Below are positions 30,398 through 43,391 of a stretch of DNA of 64,000 nt, one piece after another; the stretch's first letter is position 1, and the number at the start of each line of letters is the position of its first letter. The notes under the pieces are model-generated. The model was not told the origin of the DNA. It made no database searches and worked only from the letters and a program-made list of their open reading frames with translations. The DNA comes from Pseudomonas baltica (GTDB lineage Bacteria > Pseudomonadota > Gammaproteobacteria > Pseudomonadales > Pseudomonadaceae), in contig NZ_JACMYH010000003.1 of assembly GCF_014235765.1 (NCBI RefSeq), positions 62,001 through 126,000 on the forward strand, written 5' to 3'. The position numbers and the translations under genes are program-made.

Positions 30398-32017
30398 TCA
30401 GACCTTGTCCAGGTCCACGTGCCGGGTTTCCTTCAAACAGAACATCCCCACCACGAAGCTGATACCGGTCACCAGTACCGGGTACCACAGTCCGTAGAAG
30501 ATATCCCCCGTGTACACCACCAGCGCGAACGAGACCGTGGGCAGGAATCCGCCGAACCAGCCGTTGCCAATGTGGTATGGCAGGGACAAGGACGTGTAGC
30601 GAATGCGGGTGGGGAAGAGCTCGACCATCACCGCCGCCAGCGGCCCATAGGTCATCGTAGCAATCAGGATCATGGCAACGATGATCAACACCACCATGGG
30701 TTGATTGACCAGGCTCGAATCGGCCTTGGCGGGGTAGCCTGCCTGAGCAATGGCCGCGCGCAGGGCTGGCTCATCGTAGCCGTTGATCCGTTGCTCACCG
30801 ACCGTGATTGCCACATCCGTACCGTCGACCGGGGCCGCCGAGCTGTACGGCACACCCGACTTGATCAGCAACGTCTTGACCTTGTCGCAAGGGCTGTCGA
30901 ATTTGGCCTTGCCCACTGGGTCGAACTGGAAGGTGCACGTAGAAGGGTCCGCCATCACCGTGACCGGCGAGTTGCGGGTGGCATTGTCGATCTGCGGGTT
31001 GGCGTAGTGGCTCAAACCCTTGAACAGGGGGAAGTAAGCAAAGGTCGCCAGCAGCAGGCCAAGCATCAGGATGGGTTTGCGCCCGACACGGTCGGACAGC
31101 CAACCGAAGAACACGAAGAATGGCGCACCGATGACCACACTGATGATCAGCAGCTGATTGGCCAGTGCCGGGTCCATCTTGAGCATCTGCGTCAGAAAGA
31201 ACAGCACGTAGAATTGCGCACAGTAGAACGTTACGGCCTGCCCAGCATTGATGCTGAACAACGCGGTCAACACGATCTTCAGGTTCTGCCAGGAACCGAA
31301 CGACTCGCGGATCGGCGATTTACTGGTCTTGCCCTCGGCCTTCATCTTGGTGAAGGTGGGCGATTCGCTCAGGCTCAGGCGGATCCAGGTGGAAATGCCC
31401 AGCAGTACGATCGACAGCAGGAACGGCAGGCGCCAGCCCCAGACTTCGAATTGATCGCCACTGATATAGCGGCTGCCCATCACCACCAGCAGTGACAGCA
31501 GCAGGCCGAGGGTGGCTGTCGACTGGATCCAGCCGGTGTGAAAGCCCCGTTTTTTCTGCGGCGCATGTTCGGCCACGTACGTCGCTGCGCCGCCATACTC
31601 GCCGCCCAGGGCCAGGCCCTGAAGCATGCGCAACAGCACCAGGATGATCGGCGCGGCAATGCCGATGCTGGCATAGGTCGGCAGCAATCCCACTGCAAAG
31701 GTCGAGACGCCCATCAGGATGATGGTCATGAGGAAGGTGTACTTGCGCCCGATCATGTCACCCAGGCGCCCAAACACCAAGGCGCCAAAGGGTCGCACCA
31801 GGAAGCCTGCGGCAAACGCCATCAGGGCGAAGATGAAGGCTGTGGTCTCGTTCACTCCGGCGAAGAACTGCTTGCTGATCACCGCAGCCAGGGCGCCGTA
31901 CAGGAAGAAGTCGTACCATTCGAAAACCGTCCCCAGCGACGATGCGAAGATGATCTTCTTCTCGTCCCGGTTCACGGCAGGCGCAGCCGCCGCGCCGTGT
32001 TGCAGATAATCCGCCAT
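30398..32017 (-). CDS. MFS transporter of the metabolite:H+ symporter type, with large periplasmic loop
   Basis: A 539-residue inner-membrane transporter of the MHS/ShiA-like branch. The MFS signature GRLGDMIGRKYTF lies after the second helix and is echoed by GWLSDRVGRKPIL in the second half. Twelve helices can be placed. Unusually, about 100 hydrophilic residues (about 336-438) with two cysteines (361 and 377) separate the ninth and tenth helices and should be periplasmic. GAGGA precedes ATG 32017. It lies 67 bp downstream of the GMC oxidoreductase gene in the same direction, so it probably imports that enzyme's substrate. Confidence 0.88.
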   Translation of the reverse strand: MADYLQHGAAAAPAVNRDEKKIIFASSLGTVFEWYDFFLYGALAAVISKQFFAGVNETTAFIFALMAFAAGFLVRPFGALVFGRLGDMIGRKYTFLMTIILMGVSTFAVGLLPTYASIGIAAPIILVLLRMLQGLALGGEYGGAATYVAEHAPQKKRGFHTGWIQSTATLGLLLSLLVVMGSRYISGDQFEVWGWRLPFLLSIVLLGISTWIRLSLSESPTFTKMKAEGKTSKSPIRESFGSWQNLKIVLTALFSINAGQAVTFYCAQFYVLFFLTQMLKMDPALANQLLIISVVIGAPFFVFFGWLSDRVGRKPILMLGLLLATFAYFPLFKGLSHYANPQIDNATRNSPVTVMADPSTCTFQFDPVGKAKFDSPCDKVKTLLIKSGVPYSSAAPVDGTDVAITVGEQRINGYDEPALRAAIAQAGYPAKADSSLVNQPMVVLIIVAMILIATMTYGPLAAVMVELFPTRIRYTSLSLPYHIGNGWFGGFLPTVSFALVVYTGDIFYGLWYPVLVTGISFVVGMFCLKETRHVDLDKV

Positions 32018-32084
32018 ATTGCCATCCTCAGTGATTATTGTTGTTGTTCCACTGTTGCCTTTCCCGAGTACTGCCTGCACTCGG

Positions 32085-33737
32085 TCAAATCGTTTCCGGC
32101 ACCTGCAGCGCAGTGGCCGGCACGGCCTCCAGCGGCTGCGGATGCAGAATCATCTGCGCTGCCTTTTCTGCAATCATCACCGTCGGCGAGCAGGTATTGC
32201 CCGAGACGATTTCCGGCATGATCGACGCGTCTGCCACACGCAGACCCTGCACGCCACGAACCTTGAGTTGCGCATCCACCACCGCCAGGGTGTCGCTGCC
32301 CATGCGACAGGTGCCTGCTGGATGAAAGATAGTCGTTCCTATGCGTCCTGCTGCCGCGCGCAGCGCTTCTTCACTCTGCACGTCCGCGCCTGGCAGGTAT
32401 TCCTGCGGGGCAAAGCCTTGCAGGGCCGAGCCCTGGACGATCTTGCGCGTCAGGCGTATGGCATCGACCGCGACCTGCACGTCGTCGGGATGGCTGAGAT
32501 AGTTGGGATCGATCAACGGCGCTGCGTCCGGATCGGCCGAGCTGATATCGACCCGCCCGCGGCTCTTGGGCCGCAGGTTGCACACCGAAGCGGTAAACGC
32601 AGGAAAGCGGTGCAGCGGCTCGCCGAAGCGTTCCAACGACAGCGGCTGCACGTGGTATTGAAGATTGGGGGAGGGCTGCTCGGGGCTGGAGCGCACGAAC
32701 GCGCCCAGCTGACTTGGCGCCATCGCCAACGGCCCGCTGCGGTCGTACAGGTAGCGCACGCCCATGCCGAACTTGCCCCACAGGCTGTTGGCAACCTGGT
32801 TGAGGGTGCGCGCGTTGCTGACCTTGTACACCAGCCGCAGCTGCAGATGATCCTGCAAATTGCCACCCACGCCAGGCAACTCATGCTGCACATCGATACC
32901 CAGGCGTTCGAGCAAGGGCCGGGGGCCAATGCCGGAGCGCTGGAGAATGTTCGGCGAACCGATGGCGCCGGCGCACAGAATGATCTCACCGCGCGTCTCG
33001 AACCGATGGTCGGCGCCCTGCCAGCGGGCAGCCACCGCATGGGCACGGCCGTCTTGCAGCAGCACCTTGTCCACCCGCACGCCCGTGTGCACCGTCAGAT
33101 TCGACCGCTTCAGCGCAGGGCGCAAGAACGCCTTGGTCGAATTCCAGCGCACCCCGGACTTCTGATTGACCTGGAAGTAACCGCAACCCTGGTTGTCTCC
33201 GGTGTTGAAGTCTTCGATGCTGGCGATCCCGGACTCGGCCGCCGCACTGCGGAAGGCGTCGAGAATGGGCCAGCGATAGCGCTGCTGCTCGACTCGCCAC
33301 TCGCCCTGGGCGCTGTGGAACTCGGAGTCGCCGGCATGATGGTTTTCGCTCTGGCGAAACAGCGGAAGAACGTCTTTCCAGCCCCAGCCGGGATTGCCTT
33401 GGGCCTCCCAGCGATCATAGTCGCTGGACTGACCGCGCATGTAGATCATGCCATTGATCGACGAGCAGCCGCCAAGCACCTTGCCCCGAGGGTAGTTGAG
33501 GCTACGGCCGTCGAGGCCTGGTTGTGGCTGGGTCTTGAAACACCAGTCGGTGCGGGGATTACCGATGCAGAACAGATAACCGACCGGGATGTGGATCCAG
33601 GCATAGTTGTCCCGGCCACCTGCCTCGAGCAACAGCACCTGTACCGAAGGGTCGGCCGACAGTCGATTGGCAAGCAGACAACCTGCAGGACCTGCGCCGA
33701 CAATGATGTAGTCATAGACGGATGGGACTGATGGCAT
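32085..33737 (-). CDS. GMC-family FAD oxidoreductase (choline dehydrogenase-like)
   Basis: A 550-residue glucose-methanol-choline oxidoreductase. The FAD-binding GAGPAG is at residues 14-19. Then come the GMC signature regions PRGKVLGGCSSINGMIYMRG and GAIGSPNILQRSGIGP, and the C-terminal catalytic HPAGTCRMG plus NTCSPTVMIAEKAA. The family oxidises alcohols, often bulky or choline-like ones; the substrate is unknown. It lies upstream of an MFS gene in the same direction and is divergent from a LysR regulator, a typical catabolic cassette. The choline dehydrogenase label is only a family name. Confidence 0.88.
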   Translation of the reverse strand: MPSVPSVYDYIIVGAGPAGCLLANRLSADPSVQVLLLEAGGRDNYAWIHIPVGYLFCIGNPRTDWCFKTQPQPGLDGRSLNYPRGKVLGGCSSINGMIYMRGQSSDYDRWEAQGNPGWGWKDVLPLFRQSENHHAGDSEFHSAQGEWRVEQQRYRWPILDAFRSAAAESGIASIEDFNTGDNQGCGYFQVNQKSGVRWNSTKAFLRPALKRSNLTVHTGVRVDKVLLQDGRAHAVAARWQGADHRFETRGEIILCAGAIGSPNILQRSGIGPRPLLERLGIDVQHELPGVGGNLQDHLQLRLVYKVSNARTLNQVANSLWGKFGMGVRYLYDRSGPLAMAPSQLGAFVRSSPEQPSPNLQYHVQPLSLERFGEPLHRFPAFTASVCNLRPKSRGRVDISSADPDAAPLIDPNYLSHPDDVQVAVDAIRLTRKIVQGSALQGFAPQEYLPGADVQSEEALRAAAGRIGTTIFHPAGTCRMGSDTLAVVDAQLKVRGVQGLRVADASIMPEIVSGNTCSPTVMIAEKAAQMILHPQPLEAVPATALQVPETI

Positions 33738-33875
33738 GGTGTACTCCGCGCCGTTTTATTGTTCTTGTCGTTCCCCATGTTATTGATTAGCTTCGTGGTG
33801 AAAACTAAAGATTTCACCCAGGGGCTGAGCGTTTTCGCACAGTCCAGAGCGCAGTTGATTAACAAGGGAAAATCA

Positions 33876-34763
33876 ATGTTCGACTGGAACGACCTGCGCT
33901 TCTTTCTCGAGCTGCAACGCAGCGGCCGATTGCTGACCGCTGCCAAGCGCCTGCATACCACGCACAGTACGGTCGCCCGGCACATCGAAAGCATCGAGCG
34001 CCACCTGGGCACGCCGCTGTTCGTGCAGAACGCCCACGGCTACGAACTGACCCCGGCGGGGCAGACGCTGCTCAAGCACGCCGAGGCCATGGAGAACCTG
34101 GCCCTGCGCGCGCAGGAGGACATTACGCAGTCATTCAATCCGCTGGGCAAGATCCGCCTGGGCGTCACCGAAGGCATCGGTATCGCCTTCATCACACCAC
34201 GCCTCGGCGAACTGTTCCGGCGTTATCCAGGCTTGGAAGTGGAGCTGGTGGCTGTGCCGCGCTTTGTCAGCATTCTCAACCGCGAAGCCGAAATCAGCGT
34301 GCACCTCGAGCGTCCCAATGCCGATCTGCTGATCACCCGCAAGCTCACCGACTACAACCTGGCACTGTATGCCAGTGCCGATTACCTGGCTGCTGCCGAG
34401 CCGCTGCGCAATCGTGAAGACCTGGCACAGCATCGCTGGATCGGCTATGTCGATGACCTGCTGTTCAGCCAGGAGCTGTTATTGCTCAACAGCTTCTGTC
34501 GCAACCCAGTCGTGGCCTTTCGCAGCACCAGTGTGCTGGCTCAACAGGAGGCTGCATGCATCGGCCTGGGCATTGCCGTATTGCCCGTGTACATGGCTGC
34601 CAAGGATCCTCGGCTGGTGCGCGTACTGCCCGACGAAACCATCCAGCGCAGTTACTGGATCAGCACCCGACGCGAACTGCACAAATCGGTACGCCTGCGC
34701 GTGGTCTGGGATTTCCTCCTGCAACTGTGCGCCGACCAGCAGGCTACCTTGCTCGCCATCTGA
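33876..34763 (+). CDS. LysR-family regulator of the GMC/MFS genes
   Basis: A 295-residue LysR-type regulator with an N-terminal helix-turn-helix (SGRLLTAAKRLHTTHSTVARHI, split across residues 17-38) and an effector domain resembling the Pseudomonas group starting MFDWNDLRFFLEL. AAGGGAAAA precedes ATG 33876. It is divergent from the GMC oxidoreductase with a 138-bp gap, so it most likely controls that gene and the MFS gene behind it. The inducer is unknown. Confidence 0.87.
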   Translation: MFDWNDLRFFLELQRSGRLLTAAKRLHTTHSTVARHIESIERHLGTPLFVQNAHGYELTPAGQTLLKHAEAMENLALRAQEDITQSFNPLGKIRLGVTEGIGIAFITPRLGELFRRYPGLEVELVAVPRFVSILNREAEISVHLERPNADLLITRKLTDYNLALYASADYLAAAEPLRNREDLAQHRWIGYVDDLLFSQELLLLNSFCRNPVVAFRSTSVLAQQEAACIGLGIAVLPVYMAAKDPRLVRVLPDETIQRSYWISTRRELHKSVRLRVVWDFLLQLCADQQATLLAI

Positions 34764-34802
34764 AACCCATGCCCGGCTCCCACATGGCACTGAATGCTGC
34801 CT

Positions 34803-34833
34803 TCATGTGGGAGCGGGCTCTGCCCGCGAAGAC
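34803..34833. repeat. Single REP element
   Basis: CATGTGGGAGCGGGCTCTGC and CCGCGAAGAC form one REP palindrome between the convergent LysR gene and the second MFS gene. The same core recurs at 24.3 kb and 60.6 kb. Confidence 0.7.
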
Positions 34834-34863
34834 GTCAGCCGAGTCGCCACAGACCCAACCGGC

Positions 34864-36201
34864 TCAAACAACCACCGGCTGCCCACCATGAACAGCTTCC
34901 CCCGCATCGCCATGCAGGGAAATCTTCGACGTCTCCGGCAGTGCCAAGCCACCGGCGAGCGCCAGCACCGAAACCGCCATCAAGTAAAACGCTGGCGACA
35001 GATTGCTCCCCGTCATACCGATCAACCAGGTCGCCATCAGCGGCGCCGTTCCGCCAAACACCGTGTAGGCGAGGTTGTAGGTAATTGCCGAAGCCGTGTA
35101 ACGGGTTCGGGTCGGGAAGGTTTCCGACAACAGTGCTGCAGTCACCACACCACTGAGCACTGCACCGACCGCCAGCATCATCACCCCGATGACGGAAGCG
35201 ACGAACGAGCCTGAGCTGGCGAGCAGGAACGACGGATACACCACCGCGATGATCAACACCCCAGCGGTCCCCACCGTTACCCGACGCCCGACCTTGTCGG
35301 AGAATGCTCCCGCAACGGGACACATCAACGCGGCAAACACCAAGGCGATCACCGAGATCAACAACGCCGTGGCCCGGCTCAAGCCACCCACCACCTGCAG
35401 ATAAGTCGCAAAGTAGGTAGTGAACATATAGAAGGAGAGGGCGGTCAGCGACACGAATGCACCCAGGCACAGGATCGCACCACCGTGACTGCGCAGGGTG
35501 TCCTTGAGCGGTGAATGGGCGACGTCGTGTTCTTGCTTGACTGCCTGGAACGCAGGCGTTTCATCCAGCCGCCAGCGCAGGTAAAGCCCCACCAGGCCCA
35601 GCGGCGCCGCTATCAGGAACGGCACCCGCCAACCCCAACTGGCCATCGCCTCGGGCGACAGCGAAGCGTCCAATGCGTAGGCCATTACCGCAGCACAGGC
35701 AAACGCGCTGAAGGTCGACACCGGGATGAAGCTCCCATACCAGGCACGTTGGGTACGCGGCGCATGCTCCATGAGATAGGCACAGGCGCCGGCATACTCA
35801 CCGCCGGCAGAAAAACCCTGCGCGCAGCGAATCAGCGTCAGCATGATCGGCGCAGCAATACCGATGGCGGCATAGGTGGGCAACAAACCGATCAGCGTCG
35901 TTGCACCAGCCATGAGCAGGATGGTCATGGCCAGCACCTTCTTGCGCCCGATTCGGTCGCCGAGCATGCCGAAAACGATACCGCCCAGGGGCCGGAACGC
36001 AAACGCCACGGCGAACACTGCAAAGGTTTTCAACAGGCCCGTGGCAGCGTCACCACTGGGGAAGAACTGTTGGGCGATGGCCGTGGCCAGAAACCCGTAG
36101 ACCGCAAAGTCGAACCATTCCACGAAGTTGCCCACGGCAGCGGCGCAGATCACCTTTTTCAACGTCGCGGGGGATACCCGCCCCTCCATTGCATGGTCCA
36201 T
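34864..36201 (-). CDS. MFS transporter, MHS family
   Basis: A 445-residue 12-helix inner-membrane symporter of the MHS family (relatives: ProP, KgtP, citrate and shikimate carriers). The N-terminal FVEWFDFAVYGFLA is the family hallmark, as are GMLGDRIGRKKVL and ARCAQGFSAGGEY-type sequence (here RCAQGFSAGGEYAGA). It lacks the long loop of the other MFS protein in this block. ATG 36201 was chosen; ATG 36234 is possible. It is convergent with the LysR gene and has no same-direction catabolic partner, so its substrate, probably a small organic acid or zwitterion, cannot be named. Confidence 0.86.
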   Translation of the reverse strand: MDHAMEGRVSPATLKKVICAAAVGNFVEWFDFAVYGFLATAIAQQFFPSGDAATGLLKTFAVFAVAFAFRPLGGIVFGMLGDRIGRKKVLAMTILLMAGATTLIGLLPTYAAIGIAAPIMLTLIRCAQGFSAGGEYAGACAYLMEHAPRTQRAWYGSFIPVSTFSAFACAAVMAYALDASLSPEAMASWGWRVPFLIAAPLGLVGLYLRWRLDETPAFQAVKQEHDVAHSPLKDTLRSHGGAILCLGAFVSLTALSFYMFTTYFATYLQVVGGLSRATALLISVIALVFAALMCPVAGAFSDKVGRRVTVGTAGVLIIAVVYPSFLLASSGSFVASVIGVMMLAVGAVLSGVVTAALLSETFPTRTRYTASAITYNLAYTVFGGTAPLMATWLIGMTGSNLSPAFYLMAVSVLALAGGLALPETSKISLHGDAGEAVHGGQPVVV

Positions 36202-36382
36202 GAGCTTTACCCCTGTGCAGACGTGACGAGCCATTGATTATCGGGCGCGGGCTGTGACACTCCTGCCGAAAAGCGGCATTGACGTAGTCATGCCCGCAGC
36301 GCACCTGCAATAAGCCTGCGCAAGATCCACGCCAGGGCCGTTCGTCCGTTCTCGGCGTGAGGCATTGGATACGCACACCCAT
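36202..36382. other. Gap between gyrB terminator and MFS gene
   Basis: About 180 bp between the gyrB terminator and the start of the MHS transporter. It must hold the transporter's leftward promoter. I see no open frame, repeat or clear promoter elements. Confidence 0.4.
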
Positions 36383-36413
36383 AAAAAAACCCCGGGCCAA
36401 GGGCGCCGGGGTT
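36383..36413 (-). terminator. Rho-independent terminator after gyrB
   Basis: Read leftward, AACCCCGG (36413-36406), a loop, and CCGGGGTT (36395-36388) are followed by a run of seven T. It lies 20 bp after the gyrB stop and ends the dnaA-dnaN-recF-gyrB transcript. Confidence 0.9.
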
Positions 36414-36432
36414 CGGTGGGTGGGTCCAAGCC

Positions 36433-39958
<3,526 letters not shown>

Positions 39959-39969
39959 TCAGGCAGGGG

Positions 39970-41073
39970 TCAGAGGCGCATCGGCATGACGACATATGCC
40001 GAATCGTCGTTGTCCGATTCCTGCACCAGGGCGCTGCTATTGGAATCGGACAGAATCAGGCGCACCTGCTCAGTCGTCATCACGCCCAGCACGTCGAGCA
40101 GATAACTGACGTTGAAGCCGATCTCCAGCGCGCCACCGTTGTAGTCCACGGCCACTTCTTCTTCCGCTTCTTCCTGCTCAGGGTTGTTGGCCTGGATTTT
40201 CAGCTGACCGGCCGCCAGTTGCAAACGGATGCCGCGGTACTTTTCGTTGGACAGAATAGCGGTGCGGCTGAATGCTTCACGCAATGCCTGGCGATCTCCG
40301 ACCACCAACTTGTCGCCACCTTTGGGCAACACGCGCTCGTAGTCGGGGAACTTGCCATCGACCAGTTTGGAGGTGAAGGTGAACTCACCGGTGGTAGCAC
40401 GGATGTGGTGCTGGCCCAGCACGATGCTGACGTTGCCATCAGGCTCGGTCAGCAGGCGGGCCAGCTCCAGGATACCTTTGCGCGGCACAATGACCTGATG
40501 CCGATCGGCCTGGCCAATGTCGGCTTGCATCGAGCACATGGCCAAGCGGTGTCCATCGGTTGCGACGGCGCGGATGATACCTGCCGATACTTCCAGCAGC
40601 ATGCCGTTGAGGTAATAGCGAACGTCCTGTTGAGCCATGGCGAAACTGGTGCGCTCGATCAATCGGCGCAGCTTGCTCTGGACCAGGCTGCACGTCAGCG
40701 AACCCGGGCCTTCCTCGACCGTCGGGAAATCATTGGCCGGCAATGTCGACAAGGTGAAACGGCTGCGTCCGGCCTTGACCACCACCTTCTGTTCATCGAC
40801 CTTGATGTCGATCAGGGCGTCGTTGGGCAAGCTCTTGCAGATGTCCATCAACTTGCGCGCGGGCACCGTGATCTCGCCAGGCTCGGCGGGCTCTTCCAGC
40901 TGTACGCGGCCAACCAGTTCCACTTCCAGGTCGGTACCGGTCAGGGACAACTGCTGCCCCTGAACGACCAGCAGCACGTTGGAAAGCACAGGCAAGGTCT
41001 GGCGGCGTTCGACGACGCCGGCGACCAGCTGCAGGGGTTTCAACAGGGCTTCGCGTTGAATGGTGAAATGCAT
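39970..41073 (-). CDS. dnaN: DNA polymerase III beta subunit (sliding clamp)
   Basis: A 367-residue processivity clamp made of three repeated domains; two subunits form the ring around DNA. It has the N-terminal MHFTIQREALLKPLQ and the C-terminal YVVMPMRL, which lines the partner-binding pocket. Length is standard. It lies 38 bp downstream of dnaA in the same direction. Confidence 0.98.
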   Translation of the reverse strand: MHFTIQREALLKPLQLVAGVVERRQTLPVLSNVLLVVQGQQLSLTGTDLEVELVGRVQLEEPAEPGEITVPARKLMDICKSLPNDALIDIKVDEQKVVVKAGRSRFTLSTLPANDFPTVEEGPGSLTCSLVQSKLRRLIERTSFAMAQQDVRYYLNGMLLEVSAGIIRAVATDGHRLAMCSMQADIGQADRHQVIVPRKGILELARLLTEPDGNVSIVLGQHHIRATTGEFTFTSKLVDGKFPDYERVLPKGGDKLVVGDRQALREAFSRTAILSNEKYRGIRLQLAAGQLKIQANNPEQEEAEEEVAVDYNGGALEIGFNVSYLLDVLGVMTTEQVRLILSDSNSSALVQESDNDDSAYVVMPMRL

Positions 41074-41111
41074 GGTCTAGTCCCTTGCCTCAAAAGCTGC
41101 GTAGTGAATGT

Positions 41112-42620
41112 TCACGTGGTCAGGGTACGCAGCAGGTTCTTGTAGTCCTCGCGGATATCCGCGTCGGATTCCTTGAGTTCGTTGATCTTGCGGCAGGCGT
41201 GCAGCACGGTGGTGTGATCACGGCCACCAAATACATCGCCGATTTCCGGCAGGCTGTGGTTGGTGAGTTCCTTGGACAACGCCATGGCCACCTGCCGCGG
41301 TCGCGCCACCGAGCGTGAGCGGCGCTTGGACAGCAGATCGGAAATCTTGATCTTGTAGTACTCGGCCACCGTGCGCTGGATGTTATCCACACTCACCAGC
41401 TTGTCTTGCAGTGCCAGCAAATCCTTGAGCGACTCGCGGATCAGCTCGATGGTGATTTCGCGGCCCATGAAGTGCGAGTGCGCAATGACGCGCTTGAGGG
41501 CACCTTCGAGTTCGCGCACGTTGGAGCGAATCCGCTGGGCAATGAAGAACGCCGCATCATGGGGCAACTCAACCTTGGCCTGATCCGCTTTCTTCATCAG
41601 GATCGCGACTCGCGTCTCGAGCTCCGGCGGTTCGACCGCCACCGTCAAACCCCAGCCAAAGCGCGACTTCAGGCGCTCTTCGAGCCCTTCGATTTCCTTG
41701 GGGTAGCGGTCGCTGGTCAGGATGACCTGCTGGCCGCCCTCGAGCAGCGCATTGAACGTATGGAAGAACTCCTCTTGGGAGCGCTCCTTGCGAGCGAAGA
41801 ACTGAATGTCATCGATCAGCAGCGCATCGACCGAACGATAGAACCGCTTGAACTCATTGATTGCGTTCAGTTGCAGCGCCTTGACCATGTCGGCCACGAA
41901 GCGCTCGGAATGCAGGTACACGACCTTGGCATTCGGATTCTTCTTGAGCAGGTGGTTACCCACAGCGTGCATCAAGTGGGTTTTACCCAGGCCTACGCCA
42001 CCGTAGAGGAACAATGGGTTGTAGCCATGCTTGGGGTTGTCCGCAACCTGCCAGGCAGCGGCGCGCGCCAACTGGTTGGATTTACCTTCGACGAAGTTTT
42101 CGAAGGTAAAGGTGCGATTCAGATAGCTGGTGTGCTTGAGCGCACCCTCTACCTGCACGGTGCGCTGCTCGGCGCGCACAGGGGCCGGTTGCGAGCTGGC
42201 GCCGGCCATGGGGTCGAAACTGTCCCGCGACGGTTCTTCACTGGCCGCCGAAGGCTTGGAAACCGCCTCTGCAGGCGCGATCGCAGGCACGGCAGCCACC
42301 GGGGCTGCCTGCACCTGATTCGCCGCCGCCGAGGCGGCCAGCGGAGCATTGGGCGCCGCGCGCGGCGCCGAGCTGCGACGGCTGCCGATCAGCAACGAAA
42401 GCGCCGGTGCCAGGCCGTTGCCGTGCTCACCCAGCAGTTCGAGGAGCCGTGTCAGGTATTTCTCGTTTACCCAGTCCAGAACGAAGCGATTGGGCGCGTA
42501 GACCCGCAACTCGTCGCCTTCGGCTTCGACCTGTAGCGGACGGATCCAGGTGTTGAATTGCTGGGCAGGCAGTTCATCGCGCAGGAGTTCCACGCACTGC
42601 TGCCAAAGTTCCACTGACAC
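41112..42620 (-). CDS. dnaA: Chromosomal replication initiator DnaA
   Basis: A 502-residue AAA+ initiator that binds TTATCCACA boxes and opens oriC. Domain I is [20 protein letters not shown] and onward; domain II is a variable Ala/Pro-rich linker (about residues 85-150). Domain III has Walker [10 protein letters not shown] (207-215) and Walker B LLIDDIQF. Domain IV ends with the DnaA signature [12 protein letters not shown]. The GTG start at 42620 matches homologues and has GGGGA upstream. It is transcribed away from oriC. Confidence 0.98.
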   Translation of the reverse strand: MSVELWQQCVELLRDELPAQQFNTWIRPLQVEAEGDELRVYAPNRFVLDWVNEKYLTRLLELLGEHGNGLAPALSLLIGSRRSSAPRAAPNAPLAASAAANQVQAAPVAAVPAIAPAEAVSKPSAASEEPSRDSFDPMAGASSQPAPVRAEQRTVQVEGALKHTSYLNRTFTFENFVEGKSNQLARAAAWQVADNPKHGYNPLFLYGGVGLGKTHLMHAVGNHLLKKNPNAKVVYLHSERFVADMVKALQLNAINEFKRFYRSVDALLIDDIQFFARKERSQEEFFHTFNALLEGGQQVILTSDRYPKEIEGLEERLKSRFGWGLTVAVEPPELETRVAILMKKADQAKVELPHDAAFFIAQRIRSNVRELEGALKRVIAHSHFMGREITIELIRESLKDLLALQDKLVSVDNIQRTVAEYYKIKISDLLSKRRSRSVARPRQVAMALSKELTNHSLPEIGDVFGGRDHTTVLHACRKINELKESDADIREDYKNLLRTLTT

Positions 42621-43155
42621 AGGTATCCCCTGAATTGAAAGCCGGCAAGGCAAAAACAACCCCCATTGTACCGACGCTCAGCACACTTATCCACATGTAG
42701 GTCCGGCCACTGGCCTGGAAAGCATGAAAAAACCGCTGTTCAATGCCTCGAAATCTGATTCCTGAGCTCTGTGGATAACCTCGCTTGAGATCTATGCACA
42801 AGTGGGGGTTGAGATCTGTGGATAACACCCCTGTGGATATCCTCGTCTTTAATCCACAGGTTGTCCTTAGCATCGACACAGGCGCAGCACCTCTTCTGGA
42901 CAGGGTTGCGAATCCCCAGGACGTACGGGCAGCAAGGGCTGAAGGTAGTTATCCACAGAAAAGGGCCTCACTAAGATCTATAAGCATTACAGAAAAGCTT
43001 TAAATAAGTCCCTTCTCTATTTCTATATTTGATCGGCTCTGGTGTGTCATACGCAGGCTTGGAAACAGGAGGCGGATGAATCGAAGGTGAGGGTCGGTGT
43101 CTACGTGCAGCGCAGGGTTCTGATAAACGATGCAAAAGTAATAGCTGGTTGGAAA
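42621..43155. other. oriC: Replication origin oriC (dnaA-rpmH gap)
   Basis: The gap between divergent dnaA and rpmH, where Pseudomonas origins are known to lie. Exact DnaA boxes: 42687-42695 (+), 42770-42778 (-), 42817-42825 (-), 42949-42957 (+). One-mismatch boxes: 42832-42840 (TGTGGATAT) and 42850-42858 (TAATCCACA). An AT-rich unwinding element follows at 42971-43030 (about 73% AT, counted), with AAAGCTTT at 42994 and ATTTCTAT at 43019. The remaining 125 bp up to the rpmH promoter show no gene. Confidence 0.92.
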
Positions 43156-43184
43156 TTGACCTTCTGCCGCGCTTTCACTAGAAT
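43156..43184 (+). promoter_or_regulatory. rpmH promoter
   Basis: TTGACC (43156-43161), 17-bp spacer, TAGAAT (43179-43184): a strong sigma-70 type promoter 59 bp before the rpmH ATG. It should drive rpmH-rnpA-yidD-yidC and read away from oriC. Confidence 0.85.
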
Positions 43185-43243
43185 CGCCGGTCTCTTAAAA
43201 CGGGGTCCATTCCGGCCCGTTGTGGACGAACCAGGTAACAACC

Positions 43244-43378
43244 ATGAAACGTACTTTCCAACCCAGCACCATCAAGCGCGCTCGCACTCACGGTTTCCGT
43301 GCCCGCATGGCTACCAAGAACGGCCGTACCGTCCTGTCGCGTCGTCGCGCCAAGGGCCGCAAGCGTCTGGCAGTTTGA
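43244..43378 (+). CDS. rpmH: 50S ribosomal protein L34
   Basis: A 44-residue, very basic ribosomal protein beginning [18 protein letters not shown] and ending [12 protein letters not shown], the full family length. AGGTAA precedes ATG 43244. First gene rightward of oriC; rnpA starts 13 bp after the stop. Confidence 0.98.
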   Translation: MKRTFQPSTIKRARTHGFRARMATKNGRTVLSRRRAKGRKRLAV

Positions 43379-43391
43379 TCCTTCGGCACAG

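Noticed and set aside
42785..43003. A 72-codon frame inside oriC as a small gene
   Set aside because: It runs through DnaA boxes, has no ribosome binding site and encodes nothing recognisable.
42789..43034. GATC sites in oriC as Dam/SeqA control elements
   Set aside because: Only a few GATC are present and pseudomonads lack the Dam/SeqA system of enterics, so no sequestration role is inferred.
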